NCBI RefSeq assembly: GCF_003323745.1
Contig: NZ_QOIL01000005.1
Span: forward strand, 62,001-126,000
Source of the DNA: Sphaerisporangium album
Lineage (GTDB): Bacteria; Actinomycetota; Actinomycetes; Streptosporangiales; Streptosporangiaceae
Length of the DNA: 64,000 nt
Reading direction: 5' to 3'
The translations under genes were made by a program, and so were the position numbers. The notes under the pieces were generated by a model. The model searched no databases. It was not told the origin of the DNA and saw only the letters and a program-made list of their open reading frames with translations. Positions 18,084 to 25,806 of this stretch are shown here, piece by piece; positions within the stretch are counted from its first letter, which is position 1; the number at the start of each line of letters is the position of its first letter.

Positions 18084-18927
18084 TTGTCCTCCCGGGTTGA
18101 GGAGGGGGTCGGGCAATCCCGGGTAAGATCGCCCCCGTTTGGCGGCCGAATTCTTCTCCTAGATTGTGACGTTTCCTCGATCACCCCTGGTGCGCATTCT
18201 GGGCATTCGCGATCGAATGGATTTCGACTGCCTACTGCTACACGCGGCGGAGGTGGTGGAATGCTGCATGGGGACGTCGATTCATTCGAAAGAGATTTCA
18301 GGTGGCCATATGGTCGCTGTGGGTAGGTTACTGGCGGTCATCGAGCTGTTTACTGCGCGAGTTTACGTTCGCGCCGTCCGGCCAGACGGTCGTACGCAGG
18401 GGAAATAGGGGTACGGCCCCCGCACAATAGGGGTGCCGTTGTGAAGTGGCCGTCGGAATGCGAAGCCGTGCACGTCGCAGGAGCGTCGGCCGCGGCTCTC
18501 GAGGCGGGGGCGCGAGAGCCGAACCTGTCGCCGCCGACCGTGATGCCCTGCAACCGCGTTCGCCGGCAAGCGGACACGGTATTACCGGCACTCACCCGAT
18601 CGCCATCGCCTGATTATGGAATCTCTGTTGCTCCGGGCGAGGAAAGAGGGGTCGCGGGAAGGCGAATATGGATTGGGTGGTGAATAAGGGCACAGGGGTT
18701 GGTAGGGGTTGTGACGCGCGATGCTATCTCTATTGCTCCGGGCGAGGAAAGAGGGGTCGCGGGAAGGCGAATATGGGTTGGGTGGTGAATACGGGCACAG
18801 GGGCTCGTAGGGGTTGTGACGCGCGTATGCGGAGGCCAATTCTGGGGGGAGCTGGCAAACATTTCGAATGCGGCAATGCCGATGCGCCCGCGGGACGGGC
18901 CGGATCGGCGTCCTTGGAGTGTGGACA
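18084..18927. other. Long intergenic region with a 105-bp duplication
   Basis: These 844 bases between the AraC gene and the broken sigma gene contain the tandem duplication at 18621-18825 and no credible gene. Frames crossing the repeats on the minus strand give a proline-rich sequence without any recognisable domain. Confidence 0.55.
18621..18825. repeat. Imperfect tandem duplication, 105-bp period
   Basis: Two copies start with ATCTCT(G/A)TTGCTCCGGGCG, at 18621 and 18726, and run to GTTGTGACGCGCG at 18720 and 18825. They differ at only a few positions. The period is 105, a multiple of three, so a reading frame through it would stay open. Confidence 0.85.
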
Positions 18928-19450
18928 ATGGCTGAAGCGCGAGAGGACGGGGATTTCGCGGGTTTCGTCCGAAGAACCAGACCGGCGCTGCGGCGCACCG
19001 CCTTCCAGCTGTCACAGGACTGGTACGAGGCCGACGACCTGGTCCAGCGCACGCTGATCGCGCTCCACAGGCACTAGGGCACCCTCGAAGGGCACGACAG
19101 GATCGGCGCCTACGCGCGGCGGGTCATGCGGCGGCTGTTCATCAGCGACCGCAGAACGTTGCGCTGGTCGCGCGAAATCCTCAGCGGAGCGGTGCCCGAG
19201 ACCGCCTCCACCGCCGACCCGTACTTCCTGGTGAGCGAGCGCATGGCGCTGATAGACGCGCTCGCCGGGCTCGGCCCACGGCAGCGGGCCACCCTCGTCC
19301 TCCGCTTCCGGGAGGACCGCAGCGTCGAGGACGTCGGCCCGCGTCATGGGCAACGAGTCCTCCACGGTCCGCAGCCAGACCGCCCGCGCGGCTTCTTGGG
19401 GATTGCTGGATGGCGGGCCGAGCGTTGACGCCCCGGCCGACCTGCGACTG
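18928..19450 (+). pseudogene. SigE-type ECF sigma factor, broken
   Basis: The ATG at 18928 opens MAEAREDGDFAGFVRRTRPA and then AFQLSQDWYEADDLVQRTLI, the sigma region 2 of SigE/SigM-type ECF factors. A TAG at 19075-19077 interrupts it where the family has tryptophan. The same frame then continues DRIGAYARRVMRRLFISDRR and the linker. After LVLRFREDRSVED a frameshift moves sigma region 4 (ARVMGNESSTVRSQTARA) to another frame. Two independent lesions mean no full-length factor is made. Confidence 0.75.
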
Positions 19451-19614
19451 TACTGGGCATGGGTCAGCATCCCGATGCTGGCCGGTGGGGAAGCTCGGCC
19501 CGTGGTCCGCCCATCACCGGACCCCCTCCGTATCCGCCGGCGCGAGGCGGCCGCGGTGCCGATCATCCCCACGCCGGGCCTGCCCCGGCCGGGGACGAGC
19601 GCGGAGGAGACACG

Positions 19615-20625
19615 ATGGGATCCACGCCTGCGGGCTCGCGGCCGGCCACAGCGGTGCCGGGGGTGGTGGCGGAGCTGGCCGACTGCCTCGGGGGCACCGT
19701 TCACCTGGCGTACGCGCAGGCTTCCGGACTGGAAGCCGTCGTCGCCGGTTTCTCCCGTTACGAGGCGCAGACCAGGGCTCTCACCCGGGCGACCGCACTC
19801 GACCAGTTGCACCGGCTGCCGTACGACTCGCCCGCCCGGCCGGACGCCCCGCGCGGCAGGGAGCTGCGGCTGGCCGACTTCGTGCCCGACCCCCCGGAGG
19901 CGGTGGGGCTCTTCGTTCCCGGCACCGGTCTGGTGAGCGGGAACCGCTACCGGCTCCCTGCGGAGGTCGTTTGGCTGGGCGAACGTGAGACCCAGGTGGA
20001 GCCCGTCATGACCGGCGTCGTGGACCTCGGGGTCGCCGAGGCCATCGCCGAGATCATCGCCCACGACGTGGTCTCGCGCTGGTGGGCGAGTCCGCGCCGG
20101 CAGCCGCTCCTGAGGGTCTCGGCCCAGCTCGACCGCCTGCTCCCCGCCGGTGTGATGGCCGCGGCCTCCGGGCTGGGGTTGCGGGTGTCGGCGTTCGCGC
20201 TCACCGGGCCCGACGTCACGATCGCCATGGTGATGGTCGGCGGCGAGGGCGACACGCTGGAGGTCGCGGCCGGCCGGACGGTCAGGAGCGCGGTCGGTGA
20301 GGCGTTCCTGCGGGCGATGGCGGCGAAGGCGCAGCCATGGACGGCGCTCGCGCTGACCGACGCCCTGCGCCGCTTCGCGGTCTGGCACCGTGAGGGCGAC
20401 TACGCCGCGCACCTGGAGCGCCTGGGCGTGGACGCCGAGCCGTGGCTCGTCGGTGAGCCGGGTGACCTGCGGCGGTCGAGCTGGCCGGAGATCGCCGCCC
20501 GCCGGTTCGGTCACGAGCCCGTGGCGGTCGAGTCCGGCGGCACCGGCGTGATCGGCAAGGTCGTGTGCCCGGGAGCCGCGTGCTACCGCGCCGCCCCCGC
20601 CAGGCTGCCGTGCCCCATTCCCTAG
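19615..20625 (+). CDS. Possible YcaO-like protein
   Basis: The 336-residue protein starts at ATG 19615 behind GGAGGAG. The stretch VMTGVVDLGVAEAIAEIIAH, then DVVSRWW resembles the TGLA...ALxELIERDA region of YcaO cyclodehydratases. GLGLRVSAFALTGPDVTIAM and VGEAFLRAMAAKA fit the following beta-strand and helix of that fold. The N-terminal part (FSRYEAQTRALTRATALDQL) matches the YcaO region of the ERYSG type only loosely. It is shorter than usual YcaO enzymes (about 400-450) and the ATP-binding residues cannot be confirmed by eye. If YcaO is right, it could install azolines or thioamides on a peptide; a candidate substrate is encoded at 21955-22248. Confidence 0.45.
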   Translation: MGSTPAGSRPATAVPGVVAELADCLGGTVHLAYAQASGLEAVVAGFSRYEAQTRALTRATALDQLHRLPYDSPARPDAPRGRELRLADFVPDPPEAVGLFVPGTGLVSGNRYRLPAEVVWLGERETQVEPVMTGVVDLGVAEAIAEIIAHDVVSRWWASPRRQPLLRVSAQLDRLLPAGVMAAASGLGLRVSAFALTGPDVTIAMVMVGGEGDTLEVAAGRTVRSAVGEAFLRAMAAKAQPWTALALTDALRRFAVWHREGDYAAHLERLGVDAEPWLVGEPGDLRRSSWPEIAARRFGHEPVAVESGGTGVIGKVVCPGAACYRAAPARLPCPIP

Positions 20626-20789
20626 TGGCGGCAACCGCGTTATTGCTCAGTTGGGCCGCGGACGCCACAGCGCACGACACAAGAGGTTCCGCGCCCGCCG
20701 AATGCAGATAATTGCCAATATGCGGGCTGAAGTCGGACAAAAGATCGCAGCTTTCGCGGGAAGACATGCCGACTGCCGGGAGGTGGGCC

Positions 20790-21776
20790 ATGGACCTTAC
20801 AGTCATCGGTATCACTCCCGAACTGGAGGAGATCTACCGCTACTTCCTCCGGCACCGGGGTGAAGGCGTCGGCTCACTGCCCGAAAGCCTGTCCATGGAC
20901 CCCGACACCGTCGAAGCAGCCGTGGAGACGCTGGGCAAGCTCTCCATGCTCGACCTCACCGACGGGCACCGCGTCGTGGCCATCGAGCCGCGAGTCGCCA
21001 TCGAGCGGCTCGTGGAGAAGCGCCTCGACGAGCTCAACGCCGAGATCCGCCGGGTCTTCGCCGCACGGGACGCCATCGTCGGCTTCCTCGAGGACATGCA
21101 GGAGGGCGAGCGCACCGGTGCGGCGCTGGACATCGAGCGCGTGGAGAACGGCGCGCGGGTCCGCCAGCGCCTGGACGACCTCGCCTTCTTCTCGTACAAG
21201 GAGACGCTCTGCCTGCACCCCGGCGGCCCGTTCACCAAAGTGATGATCGAGTCGGCGCTGCCGCTCGACACCCGCTCGCTGCGCCGGGGGCTCGCGATGA
21301 AGGAGATCTTCCACCCCTCGGCGCTCGATGACCCGCATATGCTCTCCTACCTCCGCGAGCTGATCAGCCTCGGAGCGGAGATTCGCATCACCGAGCAGCC
21401 GATGGACCGCATGCTGATGTACGACCGCAGCGTCGCCGTCGTCCCGATCGATCCCAAGCAGAACTCCAAGGGCGCCCTGCTCGTACGGGAGCCCGGCCTG
21501 GTCTCCCAGCTCTACATCTACTTCGATGGCCTGTGGAACTCGGCCGTGGACCTGCGCACCTACATCGAGCCGCCGGGCGAGCAGCCGGTGCTGACGGAGA
21601 TGGAGCAGCGCGTCCTGGAAGCGATGGCCACGGCGGACAAGGACGAGATCGCCGCCCGCGAACTCGACGTCTCGGTGCGCACCTACCGGCGCTACGTCGC
21701 CGACCTCATGGCCCGGCTGGGAGCCGTCAACCGCTTCCAGGCCGCGCTGCGAGCCAAGGAGGAGAACTGGATCTGA
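20790..21776 (+). CDS. TrmB/LuxR-type transcriptional regulator
   Basis: The 328-residue protein starts at ATG 20790 behind GGGAGG. Its N-terminus is a winged-helix-like region (GITPELEEIYRYFLRHRGEG; DTVEAAVETLGKLSMLDL), followed by a coiled segment (IERLVEKRLDELNAEIRRVF) and an effector-like middle domain (PLDTRSLRRGLAMKEIFHPS). The C-terminus is a LuxR-like helix-turn-helix, LTEMEQRVLEAMATADKDEI and LDVSVRTYRRYVADLMARLG. This architecture is common next to actinomycete secondary-metabolite genes. It lies between the possible YcaO gene and the NTW-repeat peptide gene and is a candidate regulator of both. Confidence 0.75.
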   Translation: MDLTVIGITPELEEIYRYFLRHRGEGVGSLPESLSMDPDTVEAAVETLGKLSMLDLTDGHRVVAIEPRVAIERLVEKRLDELNAEIRRVFAARDAIVGFLEDMQEGERTGAALDIERVENGARVRQRLDDLAFFSYKETLCLHPGGPFTKVMIESALPLDTRSLRRGLAMKEIFHPSALDDPHMLSYLRELISLGAEIRITEQPMDRMLMYDRSVAVVPIDPKQNSKGALLVREPGLVSQLYIYFDGLWNSAVDLRTYIEPPGEQPVLTEMEQRVLEAMATADKDEIAARELDVSVRTYRRYVADLMARLGAVNRFQAALRAKEENWI

Positions 21777-21809
21777 TCGCTTTCTTCGCTGTCCGCGCAC
21801 AGCGTGAAC

Positions 21810-21837
21810 CCCGCGACCGGTGGTCGCGGGCTTTTTG
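21810..21837 (+). terminator. Rho-independent terminator
   Basis: CCCGCGACC (21810-21818), loop GGT, GGTCGCGGG (21822-21830), then CTTTTTGG: a classic nine-bp GC stem with T-run, 33 bases after the regulator stop codon. Confidence 0.85.
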
Positions 21838-21954
21838 GTTTCGGTCCTCGTCTCTGTTGCTCCTTTCCTGGGTGGTGTTCGATTGATTGAGATGCCGGTC
21901 GCGGTCACCTCCTTTTCTGTGTTCAATTTCCGCAAATCGGGGAGGCAAGCGGCG

Positions 21955-22248
21955 TCAGGCGCTCGCGGGCTTCGCCCAGGTGTTGCTGGGGTTCACAACC
22001 GGCCAGGTGTTGCCGTCGGCCACCGCGGGCCAGGTGTTGCCGTCAGCGACCGGCGCGGGCCAGGTGTTGCCATAGGCCACAGGGGCAGGCCAGGTGTTGC
22101 CGTCGGCCACCGCCCCGTTCCCGGTCAAGTTGCCCACTGCCTGGACGGCGGCGGCGCCCGAGGTGAGCACTGCGGCGACGGCGACAATTGCGACGGACCA
22201 CTCGGCAACGTTGTTGAAAATCGTCGGGGTAATCGTCTTGTTCGCCAT
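21955..22248 (-). CDS. Small repeat protein with five NTW motifs, candidate peptide precursor
   Basis: The 97-residue protein starts at ATG 22248 behind AGAGG. It has three parts: a polar leader-like start MANKTITPTIFNNVAEW, a hydrophobic segment SVAIVAVAAVLTSGAAAVQA (residues about 18-37), and a repetitive tail. The tail holds NTW at residues 51-53, 61-63, 71-73, 80-82 and 89-91, mostly as (V)ADGNTWPAPV, ending NPSNTWAKPASA. Such a leader plus regular repeats is typical of multi-core RiPP precursors or of repetitive secreted proteins. I know no family with this repeat. A regulator and a possible YcaO protein lie close by; no protease or transporter is adjacent. Confidence 0.65.
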   Translation of the reverse strand: MANKTITPTIFNNVAEWSVAIVAVAAVLTSGAAAVQAVGNLTGNGAVADGNTWPAPVAYGNTWPAPVADGNTWPAVADGNTWPVVNPSNTWAKPASA

Positions 22249-22310
22249 CGCACTGCCTCTTTCTTCAGGAGCGAGTTTTTGCGTTCCCTTCGCACCTCCA
22301 ACTTTGCTAG

Positions 22311-22375
22311 GCGGCAAGGGCTCGAACCAGGCTTTTCGCAGGCAGCAAGCTGCACATCGGTTTCCTCTTCCTGCC
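22311..22375 (-). repeat. Dispersed 65-bp element, copy 1
   Basis: Read on the minus strand, this stretch begins GGCAGGAAG and contains CTGCCTG, AAAAGCCTGGT and the end TTGCCGC. It matches the plus-strand stretch 36852-36916 at roughly three of four positions. Both copies lie in non-coding DNA upstream of gene starts. Confidence 0.6.
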
Positions 22376-22472
22376 ACGGCCCCCGTGTCCCCCCCGCACA
22401 GCAGGAGGTGACAGGAAACGGCCAATGACCATTGACTGGAGGCACTGAAGAGGGATCCGAGGGAGGGAAATC

Positions 22473-24095
22473 ATGAGCATCTCGGAACTCGACATCGCCG
22501 CGATGCCGGCCGTGGAAGCCCGTGATGAGGCGGTCCAGTCGCCGCCCCCGTCCATGACCCGACTGCGTGAGGAGCGCGAGCGCCTGCGCGAGGCGGTCGC
22601 GCAGGGACGCCCGCAGGCCGTGGCCCGGCAGCGCTCGCTCGGCAAGCGCACCGCGCGCGAGCGGCTGGAGCTGCTGCTCGACGAGGGGTCTTTCCTCGAG
22701 CTCGACATGCTCCGCCGGCACCGGGCGCAGGGGCTCGGCATGGAACGGCAGCGTCCCTACACGGACGGGGTGATCGCCGGATCGGGCACGATCGACGGCC
22801 GCCGGGTGTTCGTCTACGCGCAGGACTTCACCGTCTTCGGCGGCTCGCTCGGCGAGGCGCACGCGTTGAAGATCCAGAAGGTGATGGATCTGGCGCTGTC
22901 CACCGGTTCCCCGTTCATCGGGCTGAACGACAGCGGCGGCGCCAGGATCCAGGAAGGGGTGATGTCGCTCAACGGGTACGGGGGCATCTTCCAGCGCCAC
23001 GTCGAGGCATCCGGAGTGATCCCCCAGATCAGCGTCGTGCTCGGCCCGTGCGCCGGAGGGGCGGCCTATTCGGCGGCCCTGACCGACTTCACGTTCATGG
23101 TGCGGGACACCGCGCAGCTCTACCTGACGGGGCCGGACGTGGTGGAGGCGGTCACCGGCGAGCAGGTCTCCCATGCCCAGCTCGGCGGCGCTCAGGTGCA
23201 CGGCGCCCGTTCCGGGCTGGCCTCGTTCGTGCACGACGACGAGGAGAGCTGCCTGGCCGACGTCCGCTACCTCGTCTCGATGCTGCCGAGCAACAACATG
23301 AGCCGCCCGCCGGCCCTGCCGTCGCGCGGCGCCGTCAACGACCTGCGGCCCAGGCTGGCGGAGATCGTCCCCGTCGAGCCGAACAAGCCCTACGACATGC
23401 GCCAGGTGCTGGCCGAGCTCGTGGACGACGGCGACTACCTGGAGGTGCACAGCGCCTGGGCGCCGAACGTGATCTGCGCGTTGGCCAGAATCGACGGCGA
23501 GGTCGTCGGCGTCGTCGGCAACCAGCCCATGGTGCTCGCGGGCGTGCTGGACGTGGCCGCCTCGCAAAAGGCCGCACGCTTCGTCAGGATGTGCGATGCC
23601 TTCGGCATCCTGTTGCTGACGCTCGTGGACGTGCCCGGCTTCCTGCCCGGCACCGACCAGGAGCACGCCGGGGCCATCAGGCACGGGGCCAAGCTGCTGT
23701 ACGCCTACTGCGAGGCGACGGTCCCGCGCATCCAGGTCATCGTCAGGAAGGCGTACGGGGGGGCGTACATCGTGATGGACTCCCGCTCCATCGGCGCGGA
23801 CCTGTCATTGGCGTGGCCCACCAACGAGATCGCCGTGATGGGCGCGGAGGGCGCGGTGAACGTCATCTACCGCAGAGAGCTGGCCGCCGCGAGCGATCCC
23901 GACGTGCTCCGCGCGGACCTCGTGGCCCATTACACCAGCGAACTGGTCAACCCCACGTACGCGGCCGAGCGCGGGCTGGTCGACGACGTGATCGACCCCG
24001 TGGAGACGCGCTCGGCCGTCGCCCGCGGGCTGGCCATGCTGCGCGACAAGCGCAAGTACGCGACCCCGCGCAAGCACGGGAACGTGCCCTTGTAG
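22473..24095 (+). CDS. Acyl-CoA carboxylase beta subunit (propionyl/acetyl-CoA carboxyltransferase)
   Basis: The 540-residue protein is the carboxyltransferase subunit that moves CO2 from carboxybiotin to acetyl- or propionyl-CoA. Both crotonase-like halves are present. The N-terminal half has TARERLELLLDEGSFLELD, DFTVFGGSLGEAHALKI and the oxyanion glycines in GPCAGGAAYSAALTDF. The C-terminal half has LVDVPGFLPGTDQEHAGAIR and RKAYGGAYIVMDSRSIGADL. The start follows GGGAGGG. The biotin carboxylase (alpha) subunit is not in the window. A phosphopantetheinyl transferase lies downstream, so it may supply malonyl- or methylmalonyl-CoA for a polyketide, which is inferred. Confidence 0.9.
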   Translation: MSISELDIAAMPAVEARDEAVQSPPPSMTRLREERERLREAVAQGRPQAVARQRSLGKRTARERLELLLDEGSFLELDMLRRHRAQGLGMERQRPYTDGVIAGSGTIDGRRVFVYAQDFTVFGGSLGEAHALKIQKVMDLALSTGSPFIGLNDSGGARIQEGVMSLNGYGGIFQRHVEASGVIPQISVVLGPCAGGAAYSAALTDFTFMVRDTAQLYLTGPDVVEAVTGEQVSHAQLGGAQVHGARSGLASFVHDDEESCLADVRYLVSMLPSNNMSRPPALPSRGAVNDLRPRLAEIVPVEPNKPYDMRQVLAELVDDGDYLEVHSAWAPNVICALARIDGEVVGVVGNQPMVLAGVLDVAASQKAARFVRMCDAFGILLLTLVDVPGFLPGTDQEHAGAIRHGAKLLYAYCEATVPRIQVIVRKAYGGAYIVMDSRSIGADLSLAWPTNEIAVMGAEGAVNVIYRRELAAASDPDVLRADLVAHYTSELVNPTYAAERGLVDDVIDPVETRSAVARGLAMLRDKRKYATPRKHGNVPL

Positions 24096-24118
24096 AACAC
24101 CGGCGACGCCACTCGGAG

Positions 24119-24145
24119 AGCCCTGCGGGCCGCGCCCGCGGGGCT
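24119..24145 (+). terminator. Terminator after the carboxylase gene
   Basis: AGCCCTGCGGGC (24119-24130), loop CGC, GCCCGCGGGGCT (24134-24145): a 12-bp stem with one wobble pair, then TTCGCA. The group II intron remnant begins six bases later. Confidence 0.75.
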
Positions 24146-24151
24146 TTCGCA

Positions 24152-24413
24152 GTGCGCCCGGCATGGGGATCGCTTGGGGGTGGAAGTCCCCTGGAGGAAG
24201 AGGTGGTGCTGACTCCGAGCCGGAGGCAAGGGCGTCACCGTGAGGTGGGGTCTGGAGGAAGCCCGAGGCGAAACTCTGCACCGAGGAACACGAACCGCGT
24301 AGAAGGCGGGTCGGTCTGGGTGAGACCGCCATGGAAGGCTAAGCCCGTGATCGGTGCGTAGACGCGGCGGGCGTGTGAGAGGAGGGTGAGGTGACCTCAC
24401 CCTCCTACTCGAT
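24152..24413 (+). mobile_element. Group II intron remnant (internally deleted, no reverse transcriptase)
   Basis: The 5' boundary GTGCGCCCGGCATGGGG at 24152 is the standard start of bacterial group II introns. Inside, GGAGGCAAGGGCGTCACCG, then TCTGGAGGAAGCCCGAGGCG and GAGGAACACGAACCGCGTAG are domain I signatures. The 3' end GAGAGGAGGGTGAGGT, then CCTCACCCTCCTACTCGAT matches the domain VI hairpin and 3' boundary. Only about 260 bases remain: the reverse-transcriptase gene and a recognisable domain V are missing. It sits just after a terminator hairpin, a known insertion habit of some group II introns. Confidence 0.8.
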
Positions 24414-24419
24414 CCGGGT

Positions 24420-24466
24420 GGCGTTGACAGCATGCGGCCGTCGGGGCGGCGTTGACAGCATGCGGC
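24420..24466. repeat. 19-bp direct repeat, two copies
   Basis: GGCGTTGACAGCATGCGGC occurs at 24420-24438 and again at 24448-24466, just after the intron 3' end. Confidence 0.85.
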
Positions 24467-24578
24467 TGTCCACGTGCAGCTTCCTGACTCGCCGAGCTAT
24501 GGTTCGCCTGCCGCGCGGATCGCACAGTGGGAAGTGCGACAAACGGAGACCATTGCTAGGAGGTGGAACACCAACAGC

Positions 24579-24671
24579 ATGGCCGACGACGCGGAACCCG
24601 CGCTTATCGGCACGTTCGCCAAGGGGAGCGCGGGGGAGCCCGCGAGGACGGAGACCCCCGAATCATGCTGA
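24579..24671 (+). CDS. Possible 30-residue peptide
   Basis: ATG 24579 reads MADDAEPALIGTFAKGSAGE and ends ETPESC at TGA 24669. AGGAGG lies 15 bases upstream, which is long. The stop codon overlaps the start of the next gene (ATGCTGA), as in coupled genes. The terminal cysteine is notable. I do not recognise it, and it may be only a leader of the downstream gene. Confidence 0.25.
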   Translation: MADDAEPALIGTFAKGSAGEPARTETPESC

Positions 24672-24961
24672 TCCAGCTGACGATGCGCAAGGCCCACGGC
24701 CTCCCCATGCCCGGCTCGCCGGTCGACGGGATCCGCATCATGGCCCTACTGCCGAGCCGCTGGCACAAGGACCTCACCCAGGCCACCGGAGACATCGTCA
24801 TCCGGGTGCGCACGGACGAGTCCACGACGACCGCACAGGTACGCGCCGTGGTCACGGAGATCCTCACCAACCCCGAGGTCGACAACTGGGAGCTGGTCAC
24901 CTGCCGCACGCTGCTCGCGAAAAATCACGAAGAGGACGCCGCTGAAGGAGGAAATCAATGA
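24665..24961 (+). CDS. Small protein of unknown function coupled to the phosphopantetheinyl transferase
   Basis: The 98-residue product begins MLIQLTMRKAHGLPMPGSPV and contains GDIVIRVRTDESTTTAQVRA and EVDNWELVTCRTLL. It looks like a small soluble alpha/beta protein. I do not recognise the family. Its stop overlaps the start of the phosphopantetheinyl transferase as ATGA, so translation is probably coupled. A longer in-frame form from GTG 24563 is possible, but the region before residue 1 does not look conserved. Confidence 0.6.
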   Translation: MLIQLTMRKAHGLPMPGSPVDGIRIMALLPSRWHKDLTQATGDIVIRVRTDESTTTAQVRAVVTEILTNPEVDNWELVTCRTLLAKNHEEDAAEGGNQ

Positions 24962-25734
24962 TCCCTTCCCTGCTGGCCCCCGGAGAATGCCGTGTCTGGT
25001 GGGCCACACCTGGAGACCGGACCGTGGAGACGCTGTCCGCGGTGCTCAGCGACCCGGAGCTCGAGCGGGCCGCCAGGTTCCGGCGCGACCCCGACCGCCG
25101 CCGCTTCCTCACCGGAGCCTGGCTGCTGCGCACTGCAGCCGCCACCCAGCTAGGGGTGCGGCCGGAGGACGTGGTGGTCGATCGGAGCTGCTCGGACTGC
25201 AACCGGCATCACGGCAAGCCGTACATCAGGACGTCCGGCCGCCGGCTGCACGTCTCGGTCTCCCACTCGGGGGACCGGGTCGCGGTCGCCATGACGAGCG
25301 TGGGAGCGCTGGGCGTGGACGTCGAGGCCGTTCCCTCGACGCCCGTGGATGATCTGGCCAGGTGTGCCCTGACACCGGGTGAGTTGCGGGCCATGGACGC
25401 GCTGCCGCCGATGGAGAGACATGAGGCGTTCGCCAAGTTTTGGACGCGCAAGGAGGCGGCGCTCAAGGCCACCGGGCACGGCTTGCGCGTCTCGCCGGAC
25501 AAGCTGGAGGTCAGCCGCCCGGAGGAGGCTCCCAGGCTGCTCAGCTGGCCGCTGGAGATCCCGCCGGGTAACCTCCGTTTCGTCGACCTGGACCCCGGCG
25601 AGGGGTACGTGGCCGTGGTGGCGCTGATCGCCGGCGCCCAGCGCGTCAATGTCGTGGAATCCCAGGTGACCGACTGGCAGCCGACCCCCTTCTTGCCGCA
25701 GCCCGCGCGCTCGTGCGTGCCGCAAGCCGTCTGA
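24958..25734 (+). CDS. 4'-phosphopantetheinyl transferase, Sfp type
   Basis: This 258-residue enzyme moves phosphopantetheine from CoA to the serine of carrier proteins. Both family signatures are present: GVDVEAV (metal-binding Asp and Glu) and FWTRKEAALKATGHGL (catalytic Glu and Lys). Upstream FLTGAWLLRTAAATQLGV, KPYIRT and the substrate-binding LHVSVSHSGDRVAVAMT also fit. It overlaps the small upstream gene by four bases. It is the natural activator of the two PCP domains encoded at 28.8-32.0 and 49.2-51.0 kb. Confidence 0.92.
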   Translation: MIPSLLAPGECRVWWATPGDRTVETLSAVLSDPELERAARFRRDPDRRRFLTGAWLLRTAAATQLGVRPEDVVVDRSCSDCNRHHGKPYIRTSGRRLHVSVSHSGDRVAVAMTSVGALGVDVEAVPSTPVDDLARCALTPGELRAMDALPPMERHEAFAKFWTRKEAALKATGHGLRVSPDKLEVSRPEEAPRLLSWPLEIPPGNLRFVDLDPGEGYVAVVALIAGAQRVNVVESQVTDWQPTPFLPQPARSCVPQAV

Positions 25735-25806
25735 ACATGTGGACCTGAACCTGTGGACACCGTGGAAAAGCCTCGATGAGATGAGAGGGAAGGGAGGTGA
25801 CCGTCG

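Noticed and set aside
18582-19052. Minus-strand proline-rich protein through the 105-bp repeats
   Set aside because: It overlaps the sigma-factor remnant antisense, lacks a ribosome site and has no recognisable domain; the repeat is reported as DNA only.
21955-22120. CRISPR-like short repeats (GCCAGGTGTTGCC...)
   Set aside because: The repeats are the codons of the NTW peptide; spacing is 27-30 bases without unique spacers, and no cas genes are near.
22473-24095. Methylmalonyl-CoA decarboxylase or mutase subunit
   Set aside because: Both carboxyltransferase halves and length fit the biotin-dependent carboxylase beta subunit better.
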